DNA of 64,000 nucleotides from Betaproteobacteria bacterium HGW-Betaproteobacteria-16 (lineage in GTDB: Bacteria; Pseudomonadota; Gammaproteobacteria; Burkholderiales; Burkholderiaceae_C): assembly GCA_002840835.1 (NCBI GenBank), contig PHCQ01000031.1, positions 1 through 64,000 of the forward strand. The letters are read 5' to 3'. The notes under the pieces are model-generated. The model saw only the letters and a program-made list of their open reading frames with translations. It was not told the DNA's origin and did not search any database. Positions 35,454-44,385 of this stretch are shown here, piece by piece. Within the stretch, counting starts at the first letter, position 1. The number at the start of each line of letters is the position of its first letter. The position numbers and the translations under genes were made by a program.

Positions 35454-36623
35454 ATGGCAGAAGCCTTCAAGAACCTCATCAACCTCGGCACCGTGTCCAT
35501 GGCGGGCGAACACCTGGAGCGCGTGTGGTCGGCATTCGATCGCCGCGCCTTTGAGGCGCAGGCGCGCAAGGGCCTGGAAGATCTGGAATTCAAGGCCCGC
35601 GCCATGCAGGTGGCCGATGCACTGGAATCCACACTGCCTGCCGATTTTGACGCCGCGTGTGCGGTGCTGGAGGCCGGCCTGGCACCGCCGCTGGCGCTGG
35701 ACGCGGCCGGTGAGCCGGTGAATCTGGCCAGCGGCCGTGGCGACGCGGCGGCGCAGGGTCTCAGCGGCTGGGTGTTGTGGGCGGCGGGCGATTTCGTGGC
35801 CCGGCGCGGTCTGGGCCATGTGCCGCGCGCCCTGGTCTGTCTGCATGCGATCACGCAGCGCTTCACGGCCGAGTTCGCCATCCGCCCGTTCCTCCAGCAG
35901 GCACCACAGGTCACGCTGGCCACCCTTGAGCGCTGGGCCGCCGACCCCAGCGCCCACGTGCGCCGGCTGGTGAGCGAAGGCAGCCGGCCGCGTCTGCCCT
36001 GGGGCTTGCGTCTGCAGGCGCTGGTGCAGGACCCCTCCCCCACGCTGCCCCTGTTGCGCGCGCTGCAGGACGACGAGAGCGCCTACGTGCGCCGCAGTGT
36101 GGCCAACCACCTCAACGACATCGCCAAGGACCATCCCGACCTGGTGGCGCGCTGGGTGACCGAGCACCTGCAGGGGGCCAGCGCCGACCGGACCGCGCTG
36201 CTGCGCCACGCCAGCCGCAGCCTGATCAAGCAAGGGCATGGCCCCACCCTGAGCGCCTGGGGGCTGGGCCAGGGCTTGCAGGGACGGGCCTCGATGACCT
36301 TGTCCCGGCACCGCGTGGCGGTGGGCGAGAGCATCGACTTCAGCGTGTCCCTCGAAGCCGATGCCCCTGCCGCACAAAACATGGTGGTCGACTACGCCGT
36401 TCACCATGTGCGGTCCAACGGCACGCTTTCCCCCAAAGTATTCAAGGGCTGGAAGCTCACACTCGGTGCGGGTGAAACGCGCACACTGCAGAAGCGCCAT
36501 TCGCTGCGCCCGGTCACCACCCGCCGCCTGTACCCCGGCCAGCACCAGATCGATCTGTTGATCAATGGACAGGTCTGTGCCAGCGCCGAATTTGAACTGT
36601 TGCCTGAAACGACGGTCTGCTGA
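35454..36623 (+). CDS. AlkC-type DNA alkylation repair protein (HEAT-like plus Ig-like domain)
   Basis: A 389-residue protein. Residues about 1-280 form HEAT-like helical repeats related to the AlkC/AlkD non-base-flipping glycosylases: MAEAFKNLINLGTVSMAGEH, GLGHVPRALVCLHAITQRFT, TLERWAADPSAHVRRLVSEG, SRPRLPWGLRLQALVQDP, SAYVRRSVANHLNDIAKDHP. The C-terminal 100 residues (MTLSRHRVAVGESIDFSVSL and VVDYAVHHVRSNGTLSPKVF) resemble the Ig-like domain found in some AlkC enzymes. The expected role is removal of 3-methyladenine/3-methylcytosine. It sits 27 bp behind pncC and 25 bp before arginase. Confidence 0.82.
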   Translation: MAEAFKNLINLGTVSMAGEHLERVWSAFDRRAFEAQARKGLEDLEFKARAMQVADALESTLPADFDAACAVLEAGLAPPLALDAAGEPVNLASGRGDAAAQGLSGWVLWAAGDFVARRGLGHVPRALVCLHAITQRFTAEFAIRPFLQQAPQVTLATLERWAADPSAHVRRLVSEGSRPRLPWGLRLQALVQDPSPTLPLLRALQDDESAYVRRSVANHLNDIAKDHPDLVARWVTEHLQGASADRTALLRHASRSLIKQGHGPTLSAWGLGQGLQGRASMTLSRHRVAVGESIDFSVSLEADAPAAQNMVVDYAVHHVRSNGTLSPKVFKGWKLTLGAGETRTLQKRHSLRPVTTRRLYPGQHQIDLLINGQVCASAEFELLPETTVC

Positions 36624-36648
36624 TCGCCACCACCAGAAGGACATTGCC

Positions 36649-37578
36649 ATGCCCCACCTCATCAGCCTGATCGGCGTGCCCACCGACATTGGTGCTGGCG
36701 CCCGTGGCGCCTCCATGGGGCCGGAGGCCCTGCGTGTGGCGGGCCTGGCCCAGGTGCTGGAGAGCCACGGCGTCGAGGTGGCGGACCGGGGCAACCTCGC
36801 CGGACCGGCCAACCCCTGGCAACCCCCGGTGGACGGTTACCGCCACTTGGCCGAAGTGGTGGCCTGGAACACCACGCTGCACGAGGCGGTGCACGCCGAG
36901 CTGGCGCTGGGCCGCCTGCCCATCGTGCTCGGTGGCGACCACTGCCTGGGCCTGGGCTCCATCAGCGCGGTGGCCCGCCATTGCCGCGAAGCGGGCAAGA
37001 AGCTGCGCGTGCTCTGGCTCGACGCGCACGCCGACTACAACACCGCCACGCTCACGCCCAGCGGCAACATCCACGGCATGCCTGTGGCCCTGCTGTGCGG
37101 CCACGGCCCCGCCGCCCTGACCGGCATTGGTGGCGCCACCCCTGCCATCGACGCCAGCGTGGTGCGCGAGATCGGCATCCGCAGCGTGGACGCGGGAGAA
37201 AAACGCCTGGTGCACGAGGCCGGACTGGAGGTGTTCGACATGCGCTACATCGACGAGATGGGCATGCGCCACACCATGGAGCAGGCGCTGAAGGGCCTCG
37301 ACGACAACACCCACCTGCACGTGAGCTTCGACGTGGACTTCCTCGACCCCGAGATCGCACCCGGTGTGGGCACCACCGTGCCCGGCGGCCCCACCTACCG
37401 CGAAGCCCAGTTGTGCATGGAAATGATCGCCGACACCAACCGGCTCGCGTCGCTGGATGTGATGGAACTCAACCCCGCGCTGGATGTGAAAAATCGCACG
37501 GCTTTGCTCGCTGTGGATCTGATTGAGAGTCTTTTTGGAAAATCGACGCTCATGCGAAAGACTTCGCCGCGATCCTGA
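36649..37578 (+). CDS. rocF: Arginase
   Basis: Hydrolyses L-arginine to ornithine and urea with a binuclear manganese centre. The 309-residue protein has all ligand motifs: VLGGDHCLGLGS, VLWLDAHADYNT, NIHGMPVALL, SFDVDFLDPEIAPGVGT and the late LDVMELNPALD. MPHLISLIGVPTDIGAGARG is typical of rocF-type arginases rather than agmatinases. AGAAGG precedes the ATG at 36649. No ornithine transaminase, urease or arginine permease is nearby. The gene symbol is by family convention. Confidence 0.92.
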   Translation: MPHLISLIGVPTDIGAGARGASMGPEALRVAGLAQVLESHGVEVADRGNLAGPANPWQPPVDGYRHLAEVVAWNTTLHEAVHAELALGRLPIVLGGDHCLGLGSISAVARHCREAGKKLRVLWLDAHADYNTATLTPSGNIHGMPVALLCGHGPAALTGIGGATPAIDASVVREIGIRSVDAGEKRLVHEAGLEVFDMRYIDEMGMRHTMEQALKGLDDNTHLHVSFDVDFLDPEIAPGVGTTVPGGPTYREAQLCMEMIADTNRLASLDVMELNPALDVKNRTALLAVDLIESLFGKSTLMRKTSPRS

Positions 37579-37647
37579 ACGCCGGAACAGCGCGACCAAA
37601 AGCGCTCCTTTTCCGGGTTTTGGTAAGCCAAAAAGCGTGTAGGCAAA

Positions 37648-37682
37648 CGCCCGTAGTACCTATGGGCGACATCAAGTCGCCC
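37648..37682 (+). promoter_or_regulatory. Mutually exclusive hairpins upstream of the subtilase
   Basis: GGGCGAC (37664-37670) can pair with GTCGCCC (37676-37682) around a 5-nt loop, or its GGGCG can pair with the earlier CGCCC (37648-37652). Both cannot form together. The element lies about 75 nt before the subtilase ATG. It may be an RNA switch, a stabilising hairpin or chance in GC-rich DNA. Confidence 0.3.
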
Positions 37683-37755
37683 CTCCAGCGACCGATACAG
37701 GAACCAGTACTCCGTCTGTGCCCCCCTGGCAGGCGGACCGCCACTGGAGTCCTGC

Positions 37756-40602
37756 ATGCCGCCCTTGTTCACACCCCGCTGGCTGGCCGTACTGGCTGTC
37801 CTGCTGGCCACCGGCGCCGCCGCCCAGCCCGCGTCCAACGCCGAGATCGAGCGGCTTGCCGTCAAGGCGGCCACGCCACTAGGTGTGCGTCTCATCATCG
37901 GCCTGAACGAGGCCGTGGAACCCGAAACCCGGCTGTCCAAATCGGCCGCGGGTCTGCAACGCGCCCGCGTGCGTGCGGCGCAGAACAGCGCCATCTCGAC
38001 GCTGCTCAGCGGCACCAACTCCCGGGTGCGCACACAGTTCGAAAGGCAACCCCACTTCGTGGCCGACGTGGACGCCAATGCACTGGCCCGCCTGCGCAGC
38101 TCCAAGCTGGTGCGCAGCATCGAAGAAGACGTGCCGGTGCCCAGCACGCTGCTGGAAAGTACGCCGCTGATTCAGGCCCCTGAAGTCTGGGCCACCGGGC
38201 GCACGGGTACAGGCTGGACTGTGGCCGTGCTCGACACCGGCGTGGACAAGAACCACCCCTTTCTGGCGGGCAAGGTGGTCTCCGAGGCCTGCTACTCCAG
38301 CAACACCTCGATCGCACAGTCGGTGTGCCCGGGCGGGGTGAGCGAAAGCACGTCGGCCGGCTCGGGCATGCACTGCGGCTCAGCGCCCGACGCCTGCCGG
38401 CACGGCACCCACGTGGCTGGCATCGTGGCGGGCTCGGGCGGACCCAACGGTGCGCAGGGCGTGGCGCCCGGGGCCAAACTGATCTCGGTGCAGGTGTTCA
38501 GCCACTTCCCGTCCTACGGCACGGTGATGGCCTACACCAGCGACATCATCCGGGGCCTGGAGCGCGTCTACGCGCTGCGGGACACCCACCAGATCGCGGC
38601 CGTGAACATGAGTCTGGGTGGCGGTCAATACACCAGCACTTGTGATGCGGTCAACGGCGCCACCAAGTTCGCCATCGACAACCTGCGCGCCGCCGGCATT
38701 GCCACCGTGATTGCCAGCGGGAACGATGCGTACAAGAACGCCATTTCCTCCCCGGCGTGCATTTCCACCGCCGTCAGCGTGGGCGCGCACTGTGACGTGG
38801 GTCCGGACGGCGGGGCCTGTGCACAGGGCGCGGGCGGGGTGGCCTCGTACTCGAACATCGCGTCCTTTGTTTCGCTGCTCGCGCCGGGCAGCTACATCCG
38901 TTCTTCGGTGCCGGGCACGGGCTACGCGGCGTTCAACGGCACCTCCATGGCGGCGCCCCATGTGGCCGGCGCCTGGGCCGTAATGAAGCAGGCCCAGCCT
39001 GGCATCAGCGTCACGGAAGCGCTGTCCCTGTTCAAGAACCACGGCGCCAGCGTGACCGATACGCGGCCGGGCGGCACGGTCAGTGGCATGAAGCGGGTGC
39101 AAATGAGCTTTCTGGCGGGCCCCGCACGGACGCTGACCGTCGCACGCAGCGGCACCGGATCGGGCCTGGTGTCGTCATCGCCGGCAGGCGTGAACTGCGG
39201 TGGCGATTGCACCGAGAGTTTCCCCGACGGTGGCAGCGTCACGCTCAGCGCCATCGCATCCACCGGCTCGACTTTCAGTGGCTGGGGAGGCGCCTGCAGC
39301 GGCATGGGCAGCTGTACCGTGTCCATGACCGACGACCGCCACGTCATCGCCACCTTCACCGGCCAACCCCAGACCCTGCAGGTGATCCGCCAGGGCACCG
39401 GCATGGGCAACGTGATCTCCAGTCCGGCCGGCATTCAATGCGGCGCCGCCTGCAGTGTCTCGCTGCCCTACAACACCCTGGTGACGCTGTCGGCCAACGC
39501 TTCCGTGGGCTCGCGTTTCACCGGCTGGGGCGGCGCCTGCAGTGGGACGGGCGCGTGCACGGTGAGCCTGAGCTCGGCCCGTCACGTGACCGCCACTTTC
39601 GCTGTTCAGACCCATGCGGTCACCGTCACCAAATCGGGCGCAGGCCTGGTCACCTCCAGCACTTCAGCCGTGAAATGCGGCAAGGTCTGCAAGGCAACCC
39701 AGTCGCACGGCTCTCTGTTGGCCCTCACGGCCACGCCCGCTTCCGGTTCGGTGTTCATTGGCTGGTCCGGTGCCTGCACCGGCGCTGGTGTCTGCTCGGT
39801 GCCGGTGAATGAGGCCACTTCGGTGCACGCCGAATTCCGCAAGAGCCACTACAGGCTGAAGTACCGACAACTGGGCAAGGGGCTGGGCACCGTCACATCG
39901 GATCAGGGAACACTCCAGTGCAGCCGCGACTGCTCGTCCATGGTGGCGTCGACCGAGCCAGTCACACTGACCGCGCAGCCTGCCGAAGGTTCGTACTTTG
40001 CCGGCTGGAGCGGGGCCTGTGCAGGCGTCAGCAGTAACAGTTGCACGGTGTCCATGACCACCTCGCGCACCGTCAAGGCGACCTTCCAACGCATCAAGCA
40101 TGCGCTGGACACAACGGTGGAAGGCATCGGGAAAGGGCGCATCACCTCGCTGCCGAAAGGTGTCGATTGCGCCAGCGAATGCAGCCGCCTGTTCAACAGT
40201 GGCACCCTGGTCACGCTGACGGCGAGGCCTGCCAAGGGTTCGCTGTTTGCCGGGTGGGGTGGTGCCTGCAGCGGCACCAGCACCCGCAGCTGCGTGGTGC
40301 CCATGTCGCAGGCGCAAAGCGCGGTGGCGCATTTCACGCCCAGCCACTTCGCACTGCAGGTGAGCAAAACGGGCACCGGACGCGGCGCCGTGGTGTCTGC
40401 CGAGTCCGGCGTGAACTGCGGCACCACCTGCGCACGGCGCCAGCCCATTGGCAGCACGGTGACGCTCACCGCCACCGCGGCCAACGGGTCGGTCTTTGTT
40501 GGCTGGAGTGGCGCCTGCACCGGCAGTGCCAGCTGCATGGTGTCCATGACGCAGGCCCGCCAGGTGATCGCGCTGTTCGAGCCCGCGGCCTCGTCGCTGT
40601 AG
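37756..40602 (+). CDS. Secreted subtilisin-like serine protease with six Cys-rich repeats
   Basis: A 948-residue secreted protease. It has a signal peptide (residues 1-23), an inhibitor-I9-like propeptide (to about 130), and an S8 catalytic domain with triad Asp160 (VAVLDTGVDKNHP), His216 (RHGTHVAGIVAG) and Ser397 (NGTSMAAPHVAG), plus six internal Cys likely forming disulfides. From about residue 455 follow six repeats of 75-80 residues with the pattern GxGxVxSxPxGxxCGxxC, GSxVTLTA, GSxFxGWxGACxGxxxCxVxM and AxF, each with four Cys. Such repeats occur in adhesive or cell-surface proteins. It is unlinked to a secretion operon; export by Sec is expected. Confidence 0.92.
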   Translation: MPPLFTPRWLAVLAVLLATGAAAQPASNAEIERLAVKAATPLGVRLIIGLNEAVEPETRLSKSAAGLQRARVRAAQNSAISTLLSGTNSRVRTQFERQPHFVADVDANALARLRSSKLVRSIEEDVPVPSTLLESTPLIQAPEVWATGRTGTGWTVAVLDTGVDKNHPFLAGKVVSEACYSSNTSIAQSVCPGGVSESTSAGSGMHCGSAPDACRHGTHVAGIVAGSGGPNGAQGVAPGAKLISVQVFSHFPSYGTVMAYTSDIIRGLERVYALRDTHQIAAVNMSLGGGQYTSTCDAVNGATKFAIDNLRAAGIATVIASGNDAYKNAISSPACISTAVSVGAHCDVGPDGGACAQGAGGVASYSNIASFVSLLAPGSYIRSSVPGTGYAAFNGTSMAAPHVAGAWAVMKQAQPGISVTEALSLFKNHGASVTDTRPGGTVSGMKRVQMSFLAGPARTLTVARSGTGSGLVSSSPAGVNCGGDCTESFPDGGSVTLSAIASTGSTFSGWGGACSGMGSCTVSMTDDRHVIATFTGQPQTLQVIRQGTGMGNVISSPAGIQCGAACSVSLPYNTLVTLSANASVGSRFTGWGGACSGTGACTVSLSSARHVTATFAVQTHAVTVTKSGAGLVTSSTSAVKCGKVCKATQSHGSLLALTATPASGSVFIGWSGACTGAGVCSVPVNEATSVHAEFRKSHYRLKYRQLGKGLGTVTSDQGTLQCSRDCSSMVASTEPVTLTAQPAEGSYFAGWSGACAGVSSNSCTVSMTTSRTVKATFQRIKHALDTTVEGIGKGRITSLPKGVDCASECSRLFNSGTLVTLTARPAKGSLFAGWGGACSGTSTRSCVVPMSQAQSAVAHFTPSHFALQVSKTGTGRGAVVSAESGVNCGTTCARRQPIGSTVTLTATAANGSVFVGWSGACTGSASCMVSMTQARQVIALFEPAASSL

Positions 40603-40625
40603 CGGCTTCCCGCTGGGCTACAAGG

Positions 40626-40928
40626 TCAGGCGGACTTGCTGACCAGCTCCAGATGTTCCACCACCGGCGGTTGTGCGAAGAACGGGCCCACGAGGGCGCG
40701 CCACTCGGCAAACGCTGCTGACTGGCGGAAACCCACGGTGTGGTCCTCCAGCGTGTCCCAGTAGATCATCAGGATGTAGCGGCCCGGGCTTTCGATGCTG
40801 CGGTTGACCTTGTAGCCCTGGAAGCCCCGGGCGTTCGCGATCACCGTGGAAGCGCCGCGCTCGATGGCGGCTTCGAAATCGGTCGCACGGGCGGGATCGA
40901 TGCGGATGTCGGCGTGTTCAAGGATCAT
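40626..40928 (-). CDS. Antibiotic biosynthesis monooxygenase (ABM) fold protein
   Basis: A 100-residue ferredoxin-like-fold protein of the ABM superfamily: MILEHADIRIDPARATDFEA, AIERGASTVIANARGFQGYK, RYILMIYWDTLEDHTVGFRQ and SAAFAEWRALVGPFFAQPP. Members include cofactor-free monooxygenases and small degradative enzymes; no reaction can be assigned. It follows the GMC oxidoreductase by 31 bp on the same strand, so the two probably form an operon acting on an alcohol or aldehyde. It converges with the subtilase gene. Confidence 0.85.
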   Translation of the reverse strand: MILEHADIRIDPARATDFEAAIERGASTVIANARGFQGYKVNRSIESPGRYILMIYWDTLEDHTVGFRQSAAFAEWRALVGPFFAQPPVVEHLELVSKSA

Positions 40929-40959
40929 GGTTTTGTTCCTGGGGTGTTGATAAGGCAAA

Positions 40960-42579
40960 TCACTCTGCGCGCATCATATCGACGGCCTTCTCCGCCATCA
41001 TGATCACCGGCGCATTGGTGTTGCCGCCCACCACCTGGGGCATGACCGAGGCATCGATCACGCGCAGGGCCTGCACGCCGCGCACCCGCAGTTGTGCGTC
41101 CACCACCGCCATCGGGTCGTCGTCTGGCCCCATGCGGCAGGAGCCCACGGGGTGGTAGATGGTGTCGGCGTGGTTGCGGATGAATTGCTCGATCTGATCG
41201 TCGGTCTGCGCGCTGGCCGATACAGCAGTCTCCACCCCGCCGTGGCGTGTCAGCGCAGGCTGGTGCATGAGTTCGCGCACGCGTTTGAAACCCCGCACCA
41301 TGCGGGCCATGTCGTCCGGGTCTTGCAAGAACGCGGGATCGATCAGGGGCGCCCGCCGCGGGTCCGGGCTGGCCAGGCGCAATGTGCCACGGCTCTTCGG
41401 ACGCAGCAGGCACACGTGGCAGGAATAACCGTGCCCGAACACCGTCTTGCGGCCGTGGTCCACCAGCTTGCCCACCACGAAGTGCAACTGCAGGTCGGGG
41501 ATCGCCTCTTCGGGCGCACTCTTGATGAAGCCGCCCGCCTCGGCAAAGTTGGTGGTGAGCATGCCGCTGCGCGAGCGGCGCCATTCAAGAATCGCGCGCA
41601 CGGCGTTGACCGTGCCCTGCCACGACAGGCCAAACAGGTCGGTGAGCTTGGGAGCGTTGACCACCATCACCACATCGGGGTGATCGTGCAGGTTCTCCCC
41701 CACACCGGGCAGGTCGTGCACCACACCAATGCCGTGTTCGCACAGATGATCGGCCGGGCCGATGCCGGAGAGCATCAGCAACTGGGGCGAACCGAAGGCC
41801 CCCGCGCTCAGCAGGACCTCACCGCCCGGCTTCAGGCGCAGGTTCTGCACCGCGCCGTGACCATCGTCAGCGCGGTATTCCACGCCCACGGCGTGCACCT
41901 GGCCGTCGCGCGTTTCCGTGACCACGCGGGTGATGAGTGCGCGGGTGATGACCTTGAGGTTGGCGCGGCCCAGATGCGGCGTGAGATAGGCCTTGGCCGC
42001 GCTGAAGCGCTCGCCGTTCTTGTGTGTGACCTGGTAGGCGCCAATGCCCTCCTGATCGGCGCCATTGAAGTCGGTGTTGTGGCGCTCGCCGGCCTGCAGG
42101 CCGGCCTCCATGAAGGCCGTGAGAAAAGGGTTCGGACTGCGCAGGTCCATCACGTTGAGCGGGCCGCCTTCACCGTGAAAGTCGTCGGCGCCACGTTCGT
42201 TGTGTTCGGCGCGCTTGAAGTAAGGCAGCACGTCGGCATACGACCAGCCCGGATTGCCGCGCGCGGCCCAGTCGTCGTAATCCCGGGCATGGCCACGCGC
42301 ATAGACCATGGCATTGATGGAGCTGGAACCACCCAGCACCTTGCCGCGAGGCTGGTAGCCTTTGCGGCCATTCAGGCCGGGTTGGGGCACGGTGTTGTAA
42401 CCCCAGCCGTTGAGCTCGAACTTGGCCATCACGGCCAGCCCGGCCGGGCAATGGATGAGGGTGCTGCGGTCCGGGCCACCGGCTTCGATCAGCGCCACGC
42501 TGACATTCGGGTCTTCGCTGAGGCGCCCGGCCAACGTGCAGCCCGCCGAGCCGCCGCCGACAATGATGTAGTCGTACAT
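40960..42579 (-). CDS. GMC-family FAD alcohol/choline dehydrogenase
   Basis: A 539-residue FAD enzyme of the glucose-methanol-choline family. It has the Rossmann start YDYIIVGGGSAGCTLAGRLS, QPRGKVLGGSSSINAMVYARG (FAD site), AGAFGSPQLLMLSGIGP (the second GMC signature), and the catalytic His region IYHPVGSCRMGPDDDPM with the late Asn in VVGGNTNAPVIMMAEKA. Relatives oxidise choline, long-chain or polyethylene-glycol alcohols. The start at 42579 opens the Rossmann fold. Divergent from the hydroxyacyl-CoA dehydrogenase, suggesting shared control in alcohol or fatty-acid catabolism. Confidence 0.92.
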   Translation of the reverse strand: MYDYIIVGGGSAGCTLAGRLSEDPNVSVALIEAGGPDRSTLIHCPAGLAVMAKFELNGWGYNTVPQPGLNGRKGYQPRGKVLGGSSSINAMVYARGHARDYDDWAARGNPGWSYADVLPYFKRAEHNERGADDFHGEGGPLNVMDLRSPNPFLTAFMEAGLQAGERHNTDFNGADQEGIGAYQVTHKNGERFSAAKAYLTPHLGRANLKVITRALITRVVTETRDGQVHAVGVEYRADDGHGAVQNLRLKPGGEVLLSAGAFGSPQLLMLSGIGPADHLCEHGIGVVHDLPGVGENLHDHPDVVMVVNAPKLTDLFGLSWQGTVNAVRAILEWRRSRSGMLTTNFAEAGGFIKSAPEEAIPDLQLHFVVGKLVDHGRKTVFGHGYSCHVCLLRPKSRGTLRLASPDPRRAPLIDPAFLQDPDDMARMVRGFKRVRELMHQPALTRHGGVETAVSASAQTDDQIEQFIRNHADTIYHPVGSCRMGPDDDPMAVVDAQLRVRGVQALRVIDASVMPQVVGGNTNAPVIMMAEKAVDMMRAE

Positions 42580-42771
42580 GCTGGTTGTGTCTCCTGTGCG
42601 TGCACGCAAGCAGGCGCCCGCTGTGCACAATCTTGTGATGCAAGTTAGCACCGCCCAGGGCCAATGGGTAGATGCCTCTGCCTAACCCGGACGCCTTGGC
42701 GACTCGGTGGCAATCCCGGGTGGCCAGGCACCACAATCGCACCATCCCTTCATTTTTCAGGAGCAGTTTTC

Positions 42772-43623
42772 ATGAGCAGCATTCAAACCGTCGGCATCAT
42801 CGGCTCGGGCACCATGGGCAACGGCATCGCCCAAGCCTGCGCCACGCAGGGCATCCGCGTGGTGATGGTCGACATCGCGCAGGCAGCGGTCGACAAGGGC
42901 CTGGCCACCATCGCTGGCAGCCTGGACCGCCTCATCAAGAAGGAAAAAATCAGCGCCGCCGACAAGGCCGCTGCGCTGACGCTCATCCAGGGCAGCACGA
43001 ACTACGACGATCTCAAGGGCGCACAGCTGGTGATCGAAGCCGCCACCGAAAACGAAGGCCTCAAGGTCAAGATCCTTCAGCAGCTCGACGGCCTGCTGGC
43101 GCCCGAAGTGATCGTGGCCACCAACACCAGCTCGATCAGCATCACCAAGCTGGCGGCGGCCACGCAGCGCCCGGATCGCTTCATCGGCATGCATTTTTTC
43201 AACCCTGTGCCCATGATGGCCCTGGTGGAAATCATCCGCGGCCTGCAGACCAGCGACGCCACGCATGACGCGGTGAAGGCCCTGGCCGAGAAGCTGGGCA
43301 AGACGCCGATCACGGTGAAGAACGCACCCGGCTTTGTGGTCAACCGCATCCTGGTGCCCATGATCAACGAAGCCTTCTTCGTGCTGGCCGAAGGCCTGGC
43401 CACCCCGGAAGACATCGACGCCGGCATGAAGCTGGGCACCAACCAGCCCATCGGCCCACTGGCCCTGGCCGACATGATCGGCCTGGACGTGTGCCTGGCG
43501 GTGATGAACGTCTACATGGCCGAGTACAACGACAGCAAGTACCGGCCAGCGCCGCTGCTGAAGGAGATGGTGGCGGCGGGCTGGCTGGGGCGCAAGACGG
43601 GACGTGGCGTCTATTCGTATTGA
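42772..43623 (+). CDS. 3-hydroxybutyryl-CoA dehydrogenase
   Basis: An NAD-dependent dehydrogenase of 283 residues for 3-hydroxyacyl-CoA/acetoacetyl-CoA. It has the Rossmann motif VGIIGSGTMGNGIAQACA, VIEAATENEGLKVKIL, TNTSSISITKLA, the catalytic His in FIGMHFFNPVPMMALVEI, and PGFVVNRILVPMINEAFF. The length fits monofunctional Hbd/PaaH types rather than FadB. GGAG lies upstream of the ATG at 42772. The stop is followed directly by a copy of the dispersed repeat. A role in butyrate, PHB or phenylacetate metabolism is possible; context does not decide. Confidence 0.93.
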   Translation: MSSIQTVGIIGSGTMGNGIAQACATQGIRVVMVDIAQAAVDKGLATIAGSLDRLIKKEKISAADKAAALTLIQGSTNYDDLKGAQLVIEAATENEGLKVKILQQLDGLLAPEVIVATNTSSISITKLAAATQRPDRFIGMHFFNPVPMMALVEIIRGLQTSDATHDAVKALAEKLGKTPITVKNAPGFVVNRILVPMINEAFFVLAEGLATPEDIDAGMKLGTNQPIGPLALADMIGLDVCLAVMNVYMAEYNDSKYRPAPLLKEMVAAGWLGRKTGRGVYSY

Positions 43624-43726
43624 CCCCCCGCGCCGCCTTCGGCGTCACCCCCCTGGAAGGGGGGCGATGCCAGTGGCCCGGCGAAGCCGGTTCCACGGCA
43701 TCCCTGGAATGGGGCACGCGCTCCGG
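43624..43726 (+). repeat. Dispersed 3'-end repeat, copy A3
   Basis: The best-preserved copy starts on the base after the hydroxyacyl-CoA dehydrogenase TGA. Order: CCCCCCGCGCCGCC, hairpin GCCGCCTTCGGCG, stem CACCCCCC/GGGGGGCG, outer stem GATGCC/GGCATC enclosing GGCCCGGCGAAGCCGG, then CCTGGAATGGGGCACGCG and CTCCGG. Sense orientation to the upstream gene. Confidence 0.8.
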
Positions 43727-43772
43727 GTTGGTGTGTGGTCTGTCGGGTGCTGGGGGCCTGCGGGTCAATTTT

Positions 43773-43786
43773 TTGAGCCAGATCAA
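43773..43786. promoter_or_regulatory. FNR/Anr-like box upstream of hemerythrin gene
   Basis: TTGAG-CCAG-ATCAA matches the FNR consensus TTGAT-N4-ATCAA in nine of ten positions. Its centre is about 59 bp before the ATG; TTCAAT at 43806-43811 could serve as -10, which would put the box near the -40 activating position. Confidence 0.5.
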
Positions 43787-43838
43787 GCTGCCTCGTTTCA
43801 GCCTGTTCAATGATGAATGCCTGACCAAGGAGATCATC

Positions 43839-44378
43839 ATGAGTGCAGACACCGTTGCCCCCGAGCTGTTCGGGTTTCTGGATGCCACCCACCGCGAGAT
43901 TCAGAAGCAGCTCTCGCAATTGCATGCGCTGGTCGACGCCATCGAGAGCAATGGTTTGAATGCGGCCACGCGGGCACAGGCGCGCGGCGTGCTGAACTAC
44001 TTCAACGGCGAGGCGCGGCAGCACCACCTGGATGAAGAAAAACACATCTTCCCGGCCTTGCTGGGCAGCCAGAACGCCGAGATCGTGCAGGCCGCAGAGC
44101 GCCTGACCCAGGACCACGGCTGGCTGGAAGAGAACTGGATCCAGATCGCGCCCAGTCTGGAAGCCGCCACCAACGGCAATCTCTGGTTTGACCCAGTGGA
44201 ACTGCGCCACGCGCTGGAGGTGTTCGAGGCGCTGTACCTTGACCACATCCTGCTCGAAGAATCGATTGCATACCCCGCCGCCCGGCAGCGCCTGGCCGCC
44301 CACAACACCCATGGCATGGGCCGCGAGATGGCTCGGCGGCGTTTCCGCGCGGACAGCGCTTCCACGCCAGCAGGTTGA
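43839..44378 (+). CDS. Hemerythrin domain protein
   Basis: A 179-residue four-helix protein with spaced metal ligands of the HHE type: FGFLDATHREIQKQLSQLHA, GEARQHHLDEEKHIFPALL, LTQDHGWLEENW, YLDHILLEESIAYPAAR. His/Glu residues could hold a di-iron centre that binds oxygen or nitric oxide. AAGGAG precedes the ATG at 43839 by six bases; the frame is open upstream over the repeat but that part is not similar to anything. An FNR-like box lies upstream, which suits an oxygen or NO-related protein. It converges with the SDR gene, leaving only 7 bp. Confidence 0.88.
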   Translation: MSADTVAPELFGFLDATHREIQKQLSQLHALVDAIESNGLNAATRAQARGVLNYFNGEARQHHLDEEKHIFPALLGSQNAEIVQAAERLTQDHGWLEENWIQIAPSLEAATNGNLWFDPVELRHALEVFEALYLDHILLEESIAYPAARQRLAAHNTHGMGREMARRRFRADSASTPAG

Positions 44379-44385
44379 GCAGCCC

